The position numbers and the translations under genes were made by a program. From Gallionella sp. (GTDB taxonomy: Bacteria; Pseudomonadota; Gammaproteobacteria; Burkholderiales; Gallionellaceae): a DNA stretch of 64,000 bases. The stretch covers positions 1 through 64,000 of the forward strand of contig JALNYK010000010.1 in NCBI GenBank assembly GCA_023229845.1, written 5' to 3'. Shown here one piece after another: positions 32,058 to 43,175 of the stretch. Position 1 is the first letter of the stretch. Each line of letters opens with the position of its first letter. Under the pieces are notes generated by a model. It was not told where the DNA came from and made no database searches. It saw only the letters and a list, made by a program, of their open reading frames with translations.

Positions 32058-34280
32058 TCAGATGGCGTTTAATACCGCATTGAACGTCGCACTCGGGCGC
32101 ATCGCTTTCGAGGTTTTGTCGAAATCCGGGTGGTAATAGCCTCCCATATCGACAGGCTTGCCCTGTGCTGCGATCAACTCTCCATTGATCGCAGCTTCGT
32201 TGTCCGTCAACGCTTTGGCCAGCGGTGCGAAACGAGCCTGCAATTCCTTGTCCCTGCTTTGTGCGGCCAAAGCCTGTGCCCAGTACAAAGCGAGGTAGAA
32301 ATGGCTGCCCCGGTTATCGAGCTCGCCCACCTTGCGGGCAGGCGACTTGTTGTCGTCCAGTATCTTGCCGTTGGCCTGATCCAGCGTATCCGCCAGCACC
32401 TGCGCTTTGTCGTTTTTGAAGGTCTGCGCCAGATGCTCTAGCGACACGCCCAGCGCCAGGAACTCGCCCAGCGAGTCCCAGCGCAGATAGCCCTCTTGCT
32501 GGAATTGCTGCACATGCTTGGGCGCTGAGCCGCCCGCACCGGTTTCGAACAGTCCGCCGCCATTCATCAGCGGCACGATGGACAACATCTTGGCGCTGGT
32601 GCCCAGTTCGAGGATAGGGAACAGGTCGGTGAGATAGTCGCGCAGCACGTTGCCGGTGACGGAGATGGTGTCTTTGCCCGCGCGGATGCGATCCAGCGAA
32701 AACTGGATGGCTTCTTCCGGCGTCATGATGCTGATGTCCAGATCGCTGGTGTCGTGATCCTTCAGATAGCGTTCCACCTTCTGGATGATCTGCGCATCGT
32801 GCGCGCGGTTTTTGTCCAGCCAGAATACTGCAGGCGTGTTGCTCAAGCGTGCGCGCGAAACAGCCAGTTTGACCCAGTCCTGAATCGGCGCGTCTTTCGC
32901 CTGACACATGCGGAAGATGTCGCCTTGCTCTACGTCCTGTCCCAGCAGGGTGTTGCCGGAGGCATCCACCGCACGCACCTTGCCGTTGGCCGGAACTTCG
33001 AAGGTCTTGTTGTGCGAGCCGTACTCTTCCGCCTGTTGCGCCATCAGGCCGACGTTGGGCACGGAGCCCATGGTCTTGGGGTCGAAAGCGCCGTGCTTTT
33101 TGCAGTCGTCGATGACCACTTGATAAATGCGCGCATAGCAACGGTCCGGGATCATCGCCTTGGTGTCGTGCAGCTTGCCGTCCGTGCCCCACATCTTGCC
33201 GGAGTCGCGGATCATCGCGGGCATGGAGGCATCGACGATGATGTCGCTGGGCACATGCAGATTGGTGATGCCCTTGTCGGAATTGACCATCGCCAGTTCA
33301 GGCCGGGATCGGTAGCAGGCCTGGATGTCGGCCTCGATCTCGGCGCGCTGGGCCTCGGGCAAGGTGGCGATCTTCGCGAGCAAGTCGCCAAGACCGTTGT
33401 TGACGTTAACGCCTAGCTCTTTGATGGTCGCTGCGTGTTTTTCGAACACGTCCTTGAAGTAAACGGTGACGGCGTGACCGAACATGATGGGGTCGGAGAC
33501 CTTCATCATCGTGGCCTTGAGGTGCAGCGACAGCAGCACGCCTTGCTGTTTCGCATCCTGCATCTGCGCCTCGTAGAATTCGCGCAGCGCGCGGCGGCTC
33601 ATGGTGCAGGCATCGATGATCTCGCCCGCCTTGAGGGATGTCTTGTCCTTGAGCACGGTGACATTGCCGTCCTCGCCGACGAATTCGATCCTGAAGCTGC
33701 CCGCCTCGGCAACCGTGACGGATTTCTCGCTGCCGTAGAAATCCTTGGCATTCATGTGCGTCACATGAGTCTTCGAATCGGCGTTCCAAGCGCCCATCCT
33801 GTGCGGATTCTTGCGTGCGTATTGTTTGACCGAGGCGGCGGCGCGGCGGTCGGAGTTGCCTTCGCGCAGCACGGGGTTTACCGCACTGCCGAGCACCTTG
33901 CCGTAGCGTGTCTTGATTTCCTTCTCTGCATCCGTCTTCGGTTCTTCCGGAAAGTCGGGGATGTTGTATCCCTGCAATTGCAATTCCTTGATCGCGGCCT
34001 TCAATTGCGGGAGCGATGCGCTAATATTGGGGAGCTTGATGATGTTCGCTTCCGGTTTCAGCGTTAGCTCGCCCAGTTCGGTTAGTTCGTCGGCGATCTT
34101 CTGGGCGGCGGTGAGGTGCTCGGGGAAATTCGCGAGTATGCGTCCGGCGAGAGAAATGTCTCTGGTCTCTACGGCGATGCCGGCGGCTTTGGTGAATGCT
34201 TGAACGATGGGAAGCAAAGAGTAGGTCGCCAGTACCGGCGCTTCATCGGTCAAGGTGTAAATGATTTGGGGGGTCGCCAT
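32058..34280 (-). CDS. icd: Monomeric NADP-dependent isocitrate dehydrogenase
   Basis: Converts isocitrate to 2-oxoglutarate, making NADPH. It is the large monomeric type (IDH-II, 740 residues), not the dimeric Icd. Family sequence is present throughout: the N-terminus MATPQIIYTLTDEAPVLATY, SDRRAAASVKQYARKNPHRMG, and GTDGKLHDTKAMIPDRCYA. ATG 34280 matches the family start; the open frame reaches 38 codons further upstream but without family sequence. It is divergent from rluE with a 45-base gap that must hold both promoters. Confidence 0.97.
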   Translation of the reverse strand: MATPQIIYTLTDEAPVLATYSLLPIVQAFTKAAGIAVETRDISLAGRILANFPEHLTAAQKIADELTELGELTLKPEANIIKLPNISASLPQLKAAIKELQLQGYNIPDFPEEPKTDAEKEIKTRYGKVLGSAVNPVLREGNSDRRAAASVKQYARKNPHRMGAWNADSKTHVTHMNAKDFYGSEKSVTVAEAGSFRIEFVGEDGNVTVLKDKTSLKAGEIIDACTMSRRALREFYEAQMQDAKQQGVLLSLHLKATMMKVSDPIMFGHAVTVYFKDVFEKHAATIKELGVNVNNGLGDLLAKIATLPEAQRAEIEADIQACYRSRPELAMVNSDKGITNLHVPSDIIVDASMPAMIRDSGKMWGTDGKLHDTKAMIPDRCYARIYQVVIDDCKKHGAFDPKTMGSVPNVGLMAQQAEEYGSHNKTFEVPANGKVRAVDASGNTLLGQDVEQGDIFRMCQAKDAPIQDWVKLAVSRARLSNTPAVFWLDKNRAHDAQIIQKVERYLKDHDTSDLDISIMTPEEAIQFSLDRIRAGKDTISVTGNVLRDYLTDLFPILELGTSAKMLSIVPLMNGGGLFETGAGGSAPKHVQQFQQEGYLRWDSLGEFLALGVSLEHLAQTFKNDKAQVLADTLDQANGKILDDNKSPARKVGELDNRGSHFYLALYWAQALAAQSRDKELQARFAPLAKALTDNEAAINGELIAAQGKPVDMGGYYHPDFDKTSKAMRPSATFNAVLNAI

Positions 34281-34325
34281 GGTTGTTTCCGGGGATCGAA
34301 AGCTTAGTAAACAAAAGAAAATGAG

Positions 34326-34868
34326 ATGAGTCGCATCCTGCTGTTCAACAAACCCTATGGGGTGATCTGTCAATTCAGCCGTGACGGGATGCACCCGACG
34401 CTAGCCGATTATATCGTCGTTCCCGAGGTTTATCCCGCCGGAAGGCTGGACACCGACAGCGAAGGCCTGCTGCTGCTGACCGATGACGGCAAGCTGCAGC
34501 ATCGCATCACCGACCCGAAACACAAGCTGCCAAAGACTTATTGGGTGCAGGTCGAGGGCGCGCCGGACGAGGCGGCGCTGATGCAGTTGCGGCACGGCGT
34601 GCAACTCAAAGACGGCATGACGCTGCCGGCCGAGGCGCGCCTGATCGAGGAGCCCGCCGGACTGTGGCAGCGCAACCCGCCGGTGCGTTTTCGCAAGGCG
34701 ATACCGACCAACTGGATAGCACTGACGATACGCGAAGGACGGAATCGCCAGGTGCGGCGCATGACCGCCGCAGTTGGCCTGCCTACACTGCGCCTGATCC
34801 GTTACCGCATCGGCGACTGGACGCTGGAGGGTATCGAACCGGGGCAGTGGCGACAGGAAGATGCGTGA
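34326..34868 (+). CDS. rluE: RluE-type 23S rRNA pseudouridine synthase
   Basis: A 180-residue RsuA/RluB/E/F family enzyme without an S4 domain, as in RluE (U2457 of 23S rRNA). The catalytic Asp lies in AGRLDTDSEGLLLLTDDG, with further family motifs KTYWVQVEG and REGRNRQVRRMTAAVG. It ends 6 bases from the convergent rhlE stop. Confidence 0.9.
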   Translation: MSRILLFNKPYGVICQFSRDGMHPTLADYIVVPEVYPAGRLDTDSEGLLLLTDDGKLQHRITDPKHKLPKTYWVQVEGAPDEAALMQLRHGVQLKDGMTLPAEARLIEEPAGLWQRNPPVRFRKAIPTNWIALTIREGRNRQVRRMTAAVGLPTLRLIRYRIGDWTLEGIEPGQWRQEDA

Positions 34869-34874
34869 TCCGGA

Positions 34875-36407
<1,533 letters not shown>

Positions 36408-36611
36408 AACAAAACTCCTGCGACGGCCTGCCGTTCCAGTAGAGCGGCACCAATCGGGGCAGACGAATTAAGGGATCGAAACGATCTGGGTGGGCTAAAA
36501 GACCGCTGCGCCGATTGGTTGGGTGCAGGGCGGGGCGGATTATACCTGAACTTGGAGTGACGGCATCGCAGCCCATGGTGTTGCGATGGGGCGTTGCGTT
36601 CGCGGTCTGGC

Positions 36612-37040
36612 TCAGGCGAACCAGCGCAGGAAGGCGGCCGCGGTCAGCGCCGTAACGGCGAGTGTCGTCGAGGTCGGCCACACCAGTCTTCTGAATCGCT
36701 CCAGACAGTATGCGCAAGAGGGTAGATAGCGCTCGCACGGGCAGAGGTATGCCGCCACGAGCGTGAAACCGAGCGCTACGCATATGATCTTTATCGTCAG
36801 CGCGGCGATCGCGATTCCGGCTATATCGGGAAAGCGGTGATCGAAGTAGTAGCTCACCAGCCCTAAGGCCGGGCCGCTGACGGCTTGGGTCGTCCATCCA
36901 GCCAAGGCCAGCCAGGCAAATTTTCTGCGCGCCTCGGGCGCCGCGAGCATGGCGGCGATGGAGCCGCCCACCGTTGCGACCGCGCCGAAGTTATGCACGG
37001 CCTGTACGGCCGAGTAAGCCAGATTCTGTGCGACGCTCAT
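36612..37040 (-). CDS. Small integral membrane protein
   Basis: A 142-residue protein with about four hydrophobic helices (20-38, 43-62, 70-92, 120-140) and a short Cys-rich loop CPCERYLPSCAYC between the last two. The four closely spaced cysteines could bind metal or form disulfides. I do not recognise the family. The start overlaps the stop of the upstream periplasmic protein gene (ATGA), so the two are coupled and probably act together. Confidence 0.6.
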   Translation of the reverse strand: MSVAQNLAYSAVQAVHNFGAVATVGGSIAAMLAAPEARRKFAWLALAGWTTQAVSGPALGLVSYYFDHRFPDIAGIAIAALTIKIICVALGFTLVAAYLCPCERYLPSCAYCLERFRRLVWPTSTTLAVTALTAAAFLRWFA

Positions 37041-37378
37041 TTTGCGGTGACGTCGATGCAGGATTCGGGGCCGGTCGGGACATGTCCCTTGGTGTTCACC
37101 AGCAGGCACAACTGGTGTTTGCCCGGCGCGAGCCCGTCGATCGCTATGGTCCCCTTCAATTGGCGGATGACATCCATGCGCTTGCCGTCCACGTTGAGAT
37201 GGAGATGGTCGCCTTCGTAGCCGGTGTCGGCCTCATAACTCAACTTGATCTTTGCTCCTGCCTTGACTACTTCGCCTTTCGCGGGCGAAGAGATGGTGAC
37301 CTTGCCGTTTGATGCAAGCGCCGGGGTGGTGCCGAAAAGTATGGCAAGCAGGACGGACGCCAACGGATGGTTGTTCAT
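37037..37378 (-). CDS. Secreted small Ig-like/DUF4399-like protein
   Basis: A 113-residue precursor with a Sec signal peptide (MNNHPLASVLLAILFG, cleavage after TPALA) and a beta-rich mature part: KVTISSPAKGEVVKAGAKI, GDHLHLNVDGKRMD and LAPGKHQLCLLVNTKGH. The pattern resembles DUF4399-type domains with conserved His residues, but the match is partial. GGAGA lies 8 bases before the ATG. It is the first gene of a two-gene operon with the membrane protein. Confidence 0.65.
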   Translation of the reverse strand: MNNHPLASVLLAILFGTTPALASNGKVTISSPAKGEVVKAGAKIKLSYEADTGYEGDHLHLNVDGKRMDVIRQLKGTIAIDGLAPGKHQLCLLVNTKGHVPTGPESCIDVTAK

Positions 37379-37510
37379 GATAGCTCTCCTTGGATTGAGG
37401 GCCGCCGAAATGGGCGGGCGGTGCAGTGGCATCCTGCGCGCCTGCGATGTAGGACTCAATACGCAGAATTGCTTAACTGGAGACCGTGTTGGGCTGTACT
37501 GCGCCGGGGG

Positions 37511-38326
37511 TTAGCGCTGGCAGTGCGGGCAGAAGAAGCTGGAACGTTGTCCCTGTTTGATCTGTTTGATGGGCGTGCCGCAACGGCGGCAGGATTCGCC
37601 CGCGCGGCCGTATACCCAGTAATGCTGCTGGAAGTAACCGGGCTTGCCGTCGCTGTTGACGAAATCGCGCAATGTGCTGCCGCCCTGCGCGATGGCTTCC
37701 TGCAGCGTAGTGCGTATTTCTTCGACCAGCCGGACGCAGCGTTCACGGCTCAGTTTGCCAGCCGCGAGTTGCGGCTTGATGCCTGCGCGGAACAGCGCCT
37801 CGTTGGCGTAGATGTTGCCGACGCCGACCACCACATGGTTGTCCATGATGCATTGCTTGATACTGATGCTGCGGTCGCGCGTGGCGCGGTACAGGTGAGC
37901 CGCATCGAAATCCGAATCCAATGGTTCCGGGCCGAGTGCGGCGAGCAACGGGTGTTGTGCGGGAGCGCCCTCGTGCCACAGCACCGCGCCGAAGCGGCGC
38001 GGGTCGCGCAAGCGCATCAGCATGCCGCTGGATAGCACCAGATCGAAGTGATCGTGTTTTTCCGGCGGCATCTTCGCGGGCAGGATGCGCAGGCTGCCCG
38101 ACATGCCCAGATGCAGGATCAGCGTGCCGTGTTCGAATTCGACCAGCAGGTATTTCGCACGGCGGTGCAGCGTAACGATGGTGCGGCCGCGCAGCAGTTG
38201 CGGCAGATCGGCAGGAATAGGCCAGCGCAGTTTCGGGTTGCGGACGACGACTTCGGCGACGGTCGCGCCGACCAGATGCGGCTCCAGTCCGCGGCGCGTG
38301 GTTTCTACTTCAGGGAGTTCAGGCAT
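37511..38326 (-). CDS. mutM: MutM/Fpg, formamidopyrimidine-DNA glycosylase
   Basis: Excises 8-oxoguanine by a bifunctional glycosylase/AP-lyase reaction. The 271 residues start with catalytic PELPEVE (P2, E3 after Met removal). The H2TH region VVGVGNIYANEALF and the C-terminal zinc finger (CRRCG...FFCPHCQR) are complete. Length is normal. It is flanked upstream by a GTAGGGGCG repeat and followed by the small periplasmic/membrane operon. Confidence 0.96.
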   Translation of the reverse strand: MPELPEVETTRRGLEPHLVGATVAEVVVRNPKLRWPIPADLPQLLRGRTIVTLHRRAKYLLVEFEHGTLILHLGMSGSLRILPAKMPPEKHDHFDLVLSSGMLMRLRDPRRFGAVLWHEGAPAQHPLLAALGPEPLDSDFDAAHLYRATRDRSISIKQCIMDNHVVVGVGNIYANEALFRAGIKPQLAAGKLSRERCVRLVEEIRTTLQEAIAQGGSTLRDFVNSDGKPGYFQQHYWVYGRAGESCRRCGTPIKQIKQGQRSSFFCPHCQR

Positions 38327-38337
38327 GACATCAAGGC

Positions 38338-38438
38338 GTAGGGGCGCGATTTATCGCGCCCTGACTGTCCATCGAATCGAAACAAGGGCGCGATACCCAA
38401 AGGGCACAAGAACCTCTTCGAGGTGAATCGCGCCCCTA
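38338..38438. repeat. GTAGGGGCGCGAT inverted repeat, copy 3 (long form)
   Basis: Left arm GTAGGGGCGCGATTTATCGC and right arm GAATCGCGCCCCTAC enclose about 65 bases. It fills the gap between the ABC auxiliary gene and mutM. It is the same family as 20759 and 24678. Confidence 0.75.
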
Positions 38439-38444
38439 CGTACA

Positions 38445-39827
38445 TCAAACCGCACGGCGGCGTTTCCACCACATCCTCGCGCCGACCGCAGCCAGCAGCA
38501 GCGGCAGCACGATCAGGAATCCGACGCTGATGGCGGTGAGCTGGGTGCGGGTGAGTGTCAGCTGGCTGTCCTTCGCGGCGCGCGGTTGCAGCGTGATCAG
38601 GTGTTCCTCGCTGCCCAGCCAGTTGACCATGTTCACGCCGAGGTCGACGTTGCCGCCGTTGCCGGCGAAGCTGTTGGACAGGAATGCGCCGCTGCCGACG
38701 ACGACGATGCGCTGCTCGCGGTCGTTGATGTGGCGCTGCAATGCCGCGGCGATCACGACGGGGCCCGGTGTGTCGTGCTGTTTGTCGAACGGGTGCCCGG
38801 ACAAAAGCTTTTTGTCGCGCGTCTGCGTGGAGGAGCGGCTGATCCAGCCGCGCGGCGCGACTTCGAGCAGCGCATGGTGTTCCCATTCTTCGCTCTCGTT
38901 CCATGCGAGCGAGCGGGCCGAGGGGAAGGCGGTGATGAGGTTGAAGTCGCGGGTGATCGCGTGGGGCGGGTAGGCCGCGCCCAGCGACCAGGTCACCGGT
39001 GCGTTCATCTCGGCGGCGGAAGGGTCGATCACCACGCCGGGCGGCAGCAGCAGGTCCAGTCTTTCAGCGAGCGGCTCCAGTCCGCGCAGCGGTTCGGCAT
39101 CGACCAGCCACAGCAGATTGCCGCCGCGCTCGATGTAGCGCAACAGTTTGTCGGTCTCGCCCGGCAGCAGTGGCACCTGCGGCTGGGTGACGACCAGCAC
39201 GCCGGCGTTGTCTGGCACTTCCTGTGCGAGTGCCAGGTTCAGGCTGGCGATGCGGAAGCCGTTCTGCTTCAGTTTCGCGCCGAACAGTTCGCCTAGGTCG
39301 TGGTTGGCTGCGCCGTCGAGTTTGCGTTCGCCGTGGCCGTCCAGATACATCACGACCTGGTCGCGGGTGTGCGCCAGACGCAGCAGCGCGGCGGTGAGCA
39401 CTTGTTCGTTGAGCTGGGTCAGGTGTTCGCTGCGCCCCGCGTAGGAAACCACCATCTCGCCGTTGAGCTGGATGCCGGCGGCGCGTGCCTGCTCGGGCTC
39501 CTTCTCCGGATCGACGAACGTTAGTTTCAGGTCGGGCTTGTAGCGCTGGTAGAGCGAGACGAATTCGCGGATCAGCTTGCGGATGTCGCCGAGGCGCGCA
39601 TCGTGTTCGGTGGCGTAGACGACGATGCTGACCGGGCCGGCCATCTGCTTGAGCACCGTCACGCTGCCCGGCTCCAGGCTGTTGCTTGCATTGAGTGTGA
39701 TGTCTTGCTGCAACTTGTAGCGCGAGGCGAGATGGCCTACGCCCGAAGCGACGGCGATCAGCAGCAACACGAACAGCACGTTGCGCAATGAAGGAGCGGT
39801 GTAGAGTTTCTTTAACATGGCGCTCAT
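38445..39827 (-). CDS. GldG-type auxiliary protein of an ABC exporter
   Basis: A 460-residue protein with an N-terminal membrane helix (LRNVLFVLLLIAVASGVGHL), a large extracytoplasmic part of the GldG/DUF4350 ABC-auxiliary type (VSIVVYATEHDARLGDIRKL; YLDGHGERKL; GVLVVTQPQVPLLPGETDKL) and a C-terminal helix (TAISVGFLIVLPLLLAAVGA) with a basic tail KRRRAV. The start overlaps the permease stop (ATGA). With the two upstream genes it forms a complete ATPase-permease-auxiliary operon. Substrate unknown. Confidence 0.8.
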   Translation of the reverse strand: MSAMLKKLYTAPSLRNVLFVLLLIAVASGVGHLASRYKLQQDITLNASNSLEPGSVTVLKQMAGPVSIVVYATEHDARLGDIRKLIREFVSLYQRYKPDLKLTFVDPEKEPEQARAAGIQLNGEMVVSYAGRSEHLTQLNEQVLTAALLRLAHTRDQVVMYLDGHGERKLDGAANHDLGELFGAKLKQNGFRIASLNLALAQEVPDNAGVLVVTQPQVPLLPGETDKLLRYIERGGNLLWLVDAEPLRGLEPLAERLDLLLPPGVVIDPSAAEMNAPVTWSLGAAYPPHAITRDFNLITAFPSARSLAWNESEEWEHHALLEVAPRGWISRSSTQTRDKKLLSGHPFDKQHDTPGPVVIAAALQRHINDREQRIVVVGSGAFLSNSFAGNGGNVDLGVNMVNWLGSEEHLITLQPRAAKDSQLTLTRTQLTAISVGFLIVLPLLLAAVGARMWWKRRRAV

Positions 39828-40567
39828 CCGTAGATACGGTTGTTGTGCAGACGCCGTATCGTCAACAGCAGGAACACGCCGCTGAACAGCACGAAGAACA
39901 GTGCGTCGCTGCTGTCCAGCAGGCCGGCGTTGAAGTTCTGGAAGCGGCCCAGCGGCGAGATCGCATGCCAGGGCGAGTCTGGCGCGGATGCGCCGATGTC
40001 GGCCAGCCACAGGCCGACCAGCGCCGCCAGCGCGCCGATGGCGGCGATCACCGGTTGCGCGGTCAGCGCGGAGATATAGAGTCCAAGGGCTGTGAAGCTG
40101 GCGGTCAGCAGCAGCAGGCCGATCAGGTTGGCGAGCATCAGGCCATGGTCTAGCGACGTGCCGAGCGCCAGGCTGTACAGCATCAGCGGCACGCTGGCGC
40201 TCAGCGCGACCAAGAAGACCAGCATGCCGAGGAATTTGCCGAGCACGATGTGGAACTCGGACAGCGGCGCGGACAGCAGCAACGGCAGCGTCTGGTTGCG
40301 GCGCTCCTCGGCGATCAGTCGCATCGTGTACATCGGCGTCAGCATCATCAGCAGCAGCGCGATGGTTTGGAACATCGGCGCGGCGACGGTGACCGTCACG
40401 CCGGGCGGATTGGCGAGTTGCGCGAGTTGCGGCTGCACTTCGAGGAAGGCCTCCAGCCGCGCGAGGAAGAACCATGCGAAGACGAATTGCAGTGCGGCGA
40501 AGATGAGCCAGGTGGAGGGCAGGGTGAACAGGCTGCGCAGTTCGCGCATCGCAATCAATCGGATCAT
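39824..40567 (-). CDS. ABC-2 type permease (GldF-like)
   Basis: A 247-residue membrane subunit with six hydrophobic helices. MIRLIAMRELRSLF and RLIAEERRNQTLPLLLSAPLS are the ABC-2 coupling-helix signature seen in GldF and NosY-like permeases. It overlaps the ATPase gene upstream and the auxiliary gene downstream by 4 bases each, so the three products are made in step. Confidence 0.85.
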   Translation of the reverse strand: MIRLIAMRELRSLFTLPSTWLIFAALQFVFAWFFLARLEAFLEVQPQLAQLANPPGVTVTVAAPMFQTIALLLMMLTPMYTMRLIAEERRNQTLPLLLSAPLSEFHIVLGKFLGMLVFLVALSASVPLMLYSLALGTSLDHGLMLANLIGLLLLTASFTALGLYISALTAQPVIAAIGALAALVGLWLADIGASAPDSPWHAISPLGRFQNFNAGLLDSSDALFFVLFSGVFLLLTIRRLHNNRIYG

Positions 40568-41343
40568 TTTCCGTCCTCCGCGATAGTTGCCGCCGTGGCG
40601 GTCTCCCGCTCGGTGATGCGGATGAAGTTCTCTTCCAGTCGGCCCGGTTCGCCGCCGTAGTTTGACAGCGCCGCCGTCGTGTCGCCGTAGATCAGCCGGC
40701 CTTTCTGCATGATCTCGACGCGGTCGCACAGGCTTTCGACTTCGCCGAGCAGATGGGTGGAGAGGATTACGCTGCTGCGGTCGCCCAGTTCCCGGATCAG
40801 CGCGCGGATGTCGCGTATCTGCGCCGGGTCCAGCCCGACGGTGGGTTCGTCCAGCACGACTACTTCGGGATTGTGGACGATGGCCTGGGCGATGCCGACG
40901 CGCTGCTGGTAGCCCTTGGACAGCGTCGAAATGATCTTGCCGCCGACCGCGTCCAGCCCACTGCGCTGTTTGGCTTGCGCCAGCGCGGCGGCGACCTTGC
41001 CGTTCTCGATGCCGCGCAGGCGCGCCGCGAAGGTCAGGTAATCGTCTACACAGAGTTCGCGGTACAGCGGCGGTGTCTCCGGCAGGTAGCCGAGATGTTT
41101 TTTCGCCAGTATCGGCTGGCGCAGCAGGTCGATGCCGCAGATCTCGATGTCGCCGCTATCCGGCAGCAAGCAGCCGGTCAGCATTTGCATCGTGGTGCTC
41201 TTGCCCGCGCCGTTATGGCCGAGCAAGCCCAGCACCTCGCCGCGCCGTAGGGTCAGCGATACGTCGTGGATGATTTTCTGGTTGCCGAAGCAGCGCGTCA
41301 GCTTGCGCGCGGAAAGGGTGATCTCGGGGGCGGTGTCGGACAA
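40564..41343 (-). CDS. ABC transporter ATPase (GldA/CcmA type)
   Basis: A 259-residue nucleotide-binding subunit. Walker A is GHNGAGKST, the signature is LSKGYQQRVGIAQA, Walker B is VVVLDEPTVGLDP and the H-loop is STHLLGE. It is first in the operon with the ABC-2 permease and GldG-like auxiliary protein. In Bacteroidetes such a set (GldAFG) serves gliding or secretion; in proteobacteria its cargo is undefined. Confidence 0.9.
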   Translation of the reverse strand: MSDTAPEITLSARKLTRCFGNQKIIHDVSLTLRRGEVLGLLGHNGAGKSTTMQMLTGCLLPDSGDIEICGIDLLRQPILAKKHLGYLPETPPLYRELCVDDYLTFAARLRGIENGKVAAALAQAKQRSGLDAVGGKIISTLSKGYQQRVGIAQAIVHNPEVVVLDEPTVGLDPAQIRDIRALIRELGDRSSVILSTHLLGEVESLCDRVEIMQKGRLIYGDTTAALSNYGGEPGRLEENFIRITERETATAATIAEDGK

Positions 41344-41418
41344 GGCGGAAACGGTCGTGGTTGTGGGTGCGGGCTAATATAACCTAATATGTGCGCCCGT
41401 ATCAAAAGCAGTATCGCC

Positions 41419-43149
41419 ATGAATTCATCGTTCAAATATCTGGTCGTCGGCAGTCTGTTGCTGACGGCCTGCGCACAAGCCCCGAAGCAGGCGGCGCCGG
41501 TCGCGCCGGCAGCGGCAGTCGCGCCGCCGCAGGTAGAGGCCGCGCCGGTGTTGCCCAATGTCGAGTTGACCGACGAATTGCTCTACGAATATCTCCTGAC
41601 CGAGATCGCCAGCCAGCGCGGCCATCAGGCGCTGGCGCTGGAAGGCAGCGCCGATCTGGCGCGCAAGACGCGCGACCCGCGTCTGGCGCGGCGCGCGGCG
41701 CAGTTCGCCGTTGAGTCCGGCCAGATGGAGCGGGCAATCGAGGCTTTCAGGCAATGGCAGGAAGTCGAACCGAATGCCGCCGTGGCCGGACGCATGTTGT
41801 CCTCCATCCTGTTGCGCGGCGGCAAACTGGAAGAGGCCAAACTGGAGTACGCCAAACAGTTGCAGGCAGCCGGGGCGAATCCGGGGCCGGTTTTTTTGCA
41901 GTTGCTCCAGCAGGCCGTCTCCTATCCGGACAAGCCGGCGGCATTGAAACTGCTGCGCGAACTGGCTCAGCCTTATCCTCAAGTGGCCGAGGCGCGCTGG
42001 TCGGTGGCGCAGCTGGCGCAATTGGCCGGTGAAGCCGAACTGGCGCTGTCCGAGGCGCGGCAGGCGCGCAGCTTGCGACCCGATTGGGCTGCGGCCGTTT
42101 CGCTGGAGGCGCAACTGTTGTTGAAGAGCGAGCCGGAGCAGGGGCTGGAGGCGTTGCGCAGTTACCTGTCCGCCAATCCCGACGCGCGCGAGATTCGTTT
42201 GCAATACGCCCGCGCGTTGTTGGAGCAGAAACAATATAAGCCGGCGCGCGACGAGTTCCAGCGTCTGGCGAAAGACAGCCCGGACAATCCCGACATGGCG
42301 TTCGCCATCGCGCTGATTTCCCTGCAACTGAAAGATTTCCAGGGAGCCGAGGAGCAGCTGCGGCAATCGCTGGGTGAGGGCAAGAAGGATCAGGACCGGG
42401 TGCAGTATTACCTCGGGCAGCTGAGCGAGGCGAAAGAGAGCGACGACGAGGCGATGGCCCATTACCGCGAGGTCAAGGATGGCGAGCACCGCTTCGCCGC
42501 GCAACTGCGTATCCTCTATCTGCTGAACAAGCGCGACGGGCTGGAGCCGGCGCGCGCGCATCTGCAACAGATACGCGCCGACAACAACCAGCAGCGCGTG
42601 CAGCTGCTGCTGATCGAAGCGCAGTTGCTGCGCGAGGCCAAGCGTATAGCGGAGGCCTATCGGGTGTTGCAGCAGGGCTTGGAGAAACTGCCCAACCATC
42701 CGGACCTGCTCTATGAGACCGCGATGCTGGCCGACAAGAACGGCAAGCACGATGTGACCGAGCAACTGCTGCGCAAGCTGATCCAGCTCAAACCGGATCA
42801 CGCGCATGCCTATAACGCATTGGGCTACAGCCTGCTGGAGCGCAACGAGCGCCTCGCGGAGGCGCTGGTGTTGGTGGAAAAGGCGCTGCAGCTCGCGCCG
42901 GACGATGCCGCGATCATGGACAGCGTCGGCTGGGGCTATTACCGCAGCGGCAGGCTGGACGACAGCGTGAACATGCTGCGACGCGCTTATGCCGGCAATC
43001 CCGATCCCGAGGTGGCTTCGCATCTGGGCGAGGTGCTGTGGGTGCGCGGCGACAAGGAAGAGGCGCAGAAGGTCTGGCAGGACAGCCTCAAGGTCAATCC
43101 GGACAGCGTGCAGTTGCAATCGGTCATCAAGAAATTCACGGTGCCTTAA
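41419..43149 (+). CDS. TPR-repeat outer-membrane lipoprotein
   Basis: A 576-residue precursor with a lipoprotein signal ending LLLTAC (Cys18 lipidated). An Ala/Pro linker follows to about residue 45, then 12 or more TPR units (for example HAYNALGYSLLERNERLAEAL and ASHLGEVLWVRGDKEEAQKV). ATG 41419 gives a standard lipoprotein signal; an ATG 10 codons upstream would add polar residues in front of it. It lies upstream of lolB and ispE, a conserved betaproteobacterial order, and probably acts as a scaffold in envelope assembly. Confidence 0.88.
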   Translation: MNSSFKYLVVGSLLLTACAQAPKQAAPVAPAAAVAPPQVEAAPVLPNVELTDELLYEYLLTEIASQRGHQALALEGSADLARKTRDPRLARRAAQFAVESGQMERAIEAFRQWQEVEPNAAVAGRMLSSILLRGGKLEEAKLEYAKQLQAAGANPGPVFLQLLQQAVSYPDKPAALKLLRELAQPYPQVAEARWSVAQLAQLAGEAELALSEARQARSLRPDWAAAVSLEAQLLLKSEPEQGLEALRSYLSANPDAREIRLQYARALLEQKQYKPARDEFQRLAKDSPDNPDMAFAIALISLQLKDFQGAEEQLRQSLGEGKKDQDRVQYYLGQLSEAKESDDEAMAHYREVKDGEHRFAAQLRILYLLNKRDGLEPARAHLQQIRADNNQQRVQLLLIEAQLLREAKRIAEAYRVLQQGLEKLPNHPDLLYETAMLADKNGKHDVTEQLLRKLIQLKPDHAHAYNALGYSLLERNERLAEALVLVEKALQLAPDDAAIMDSVGWGYYRSGRLDDSVNMLRRAYAGNPDPEVASHLGEVLWVRGDKEEAQKVWQDSLKVNPDSVQLQSVIKKFTVP

Positions 43150-43175
43150 ACTCTGCTGTCCATTAGAAAAGTTAC

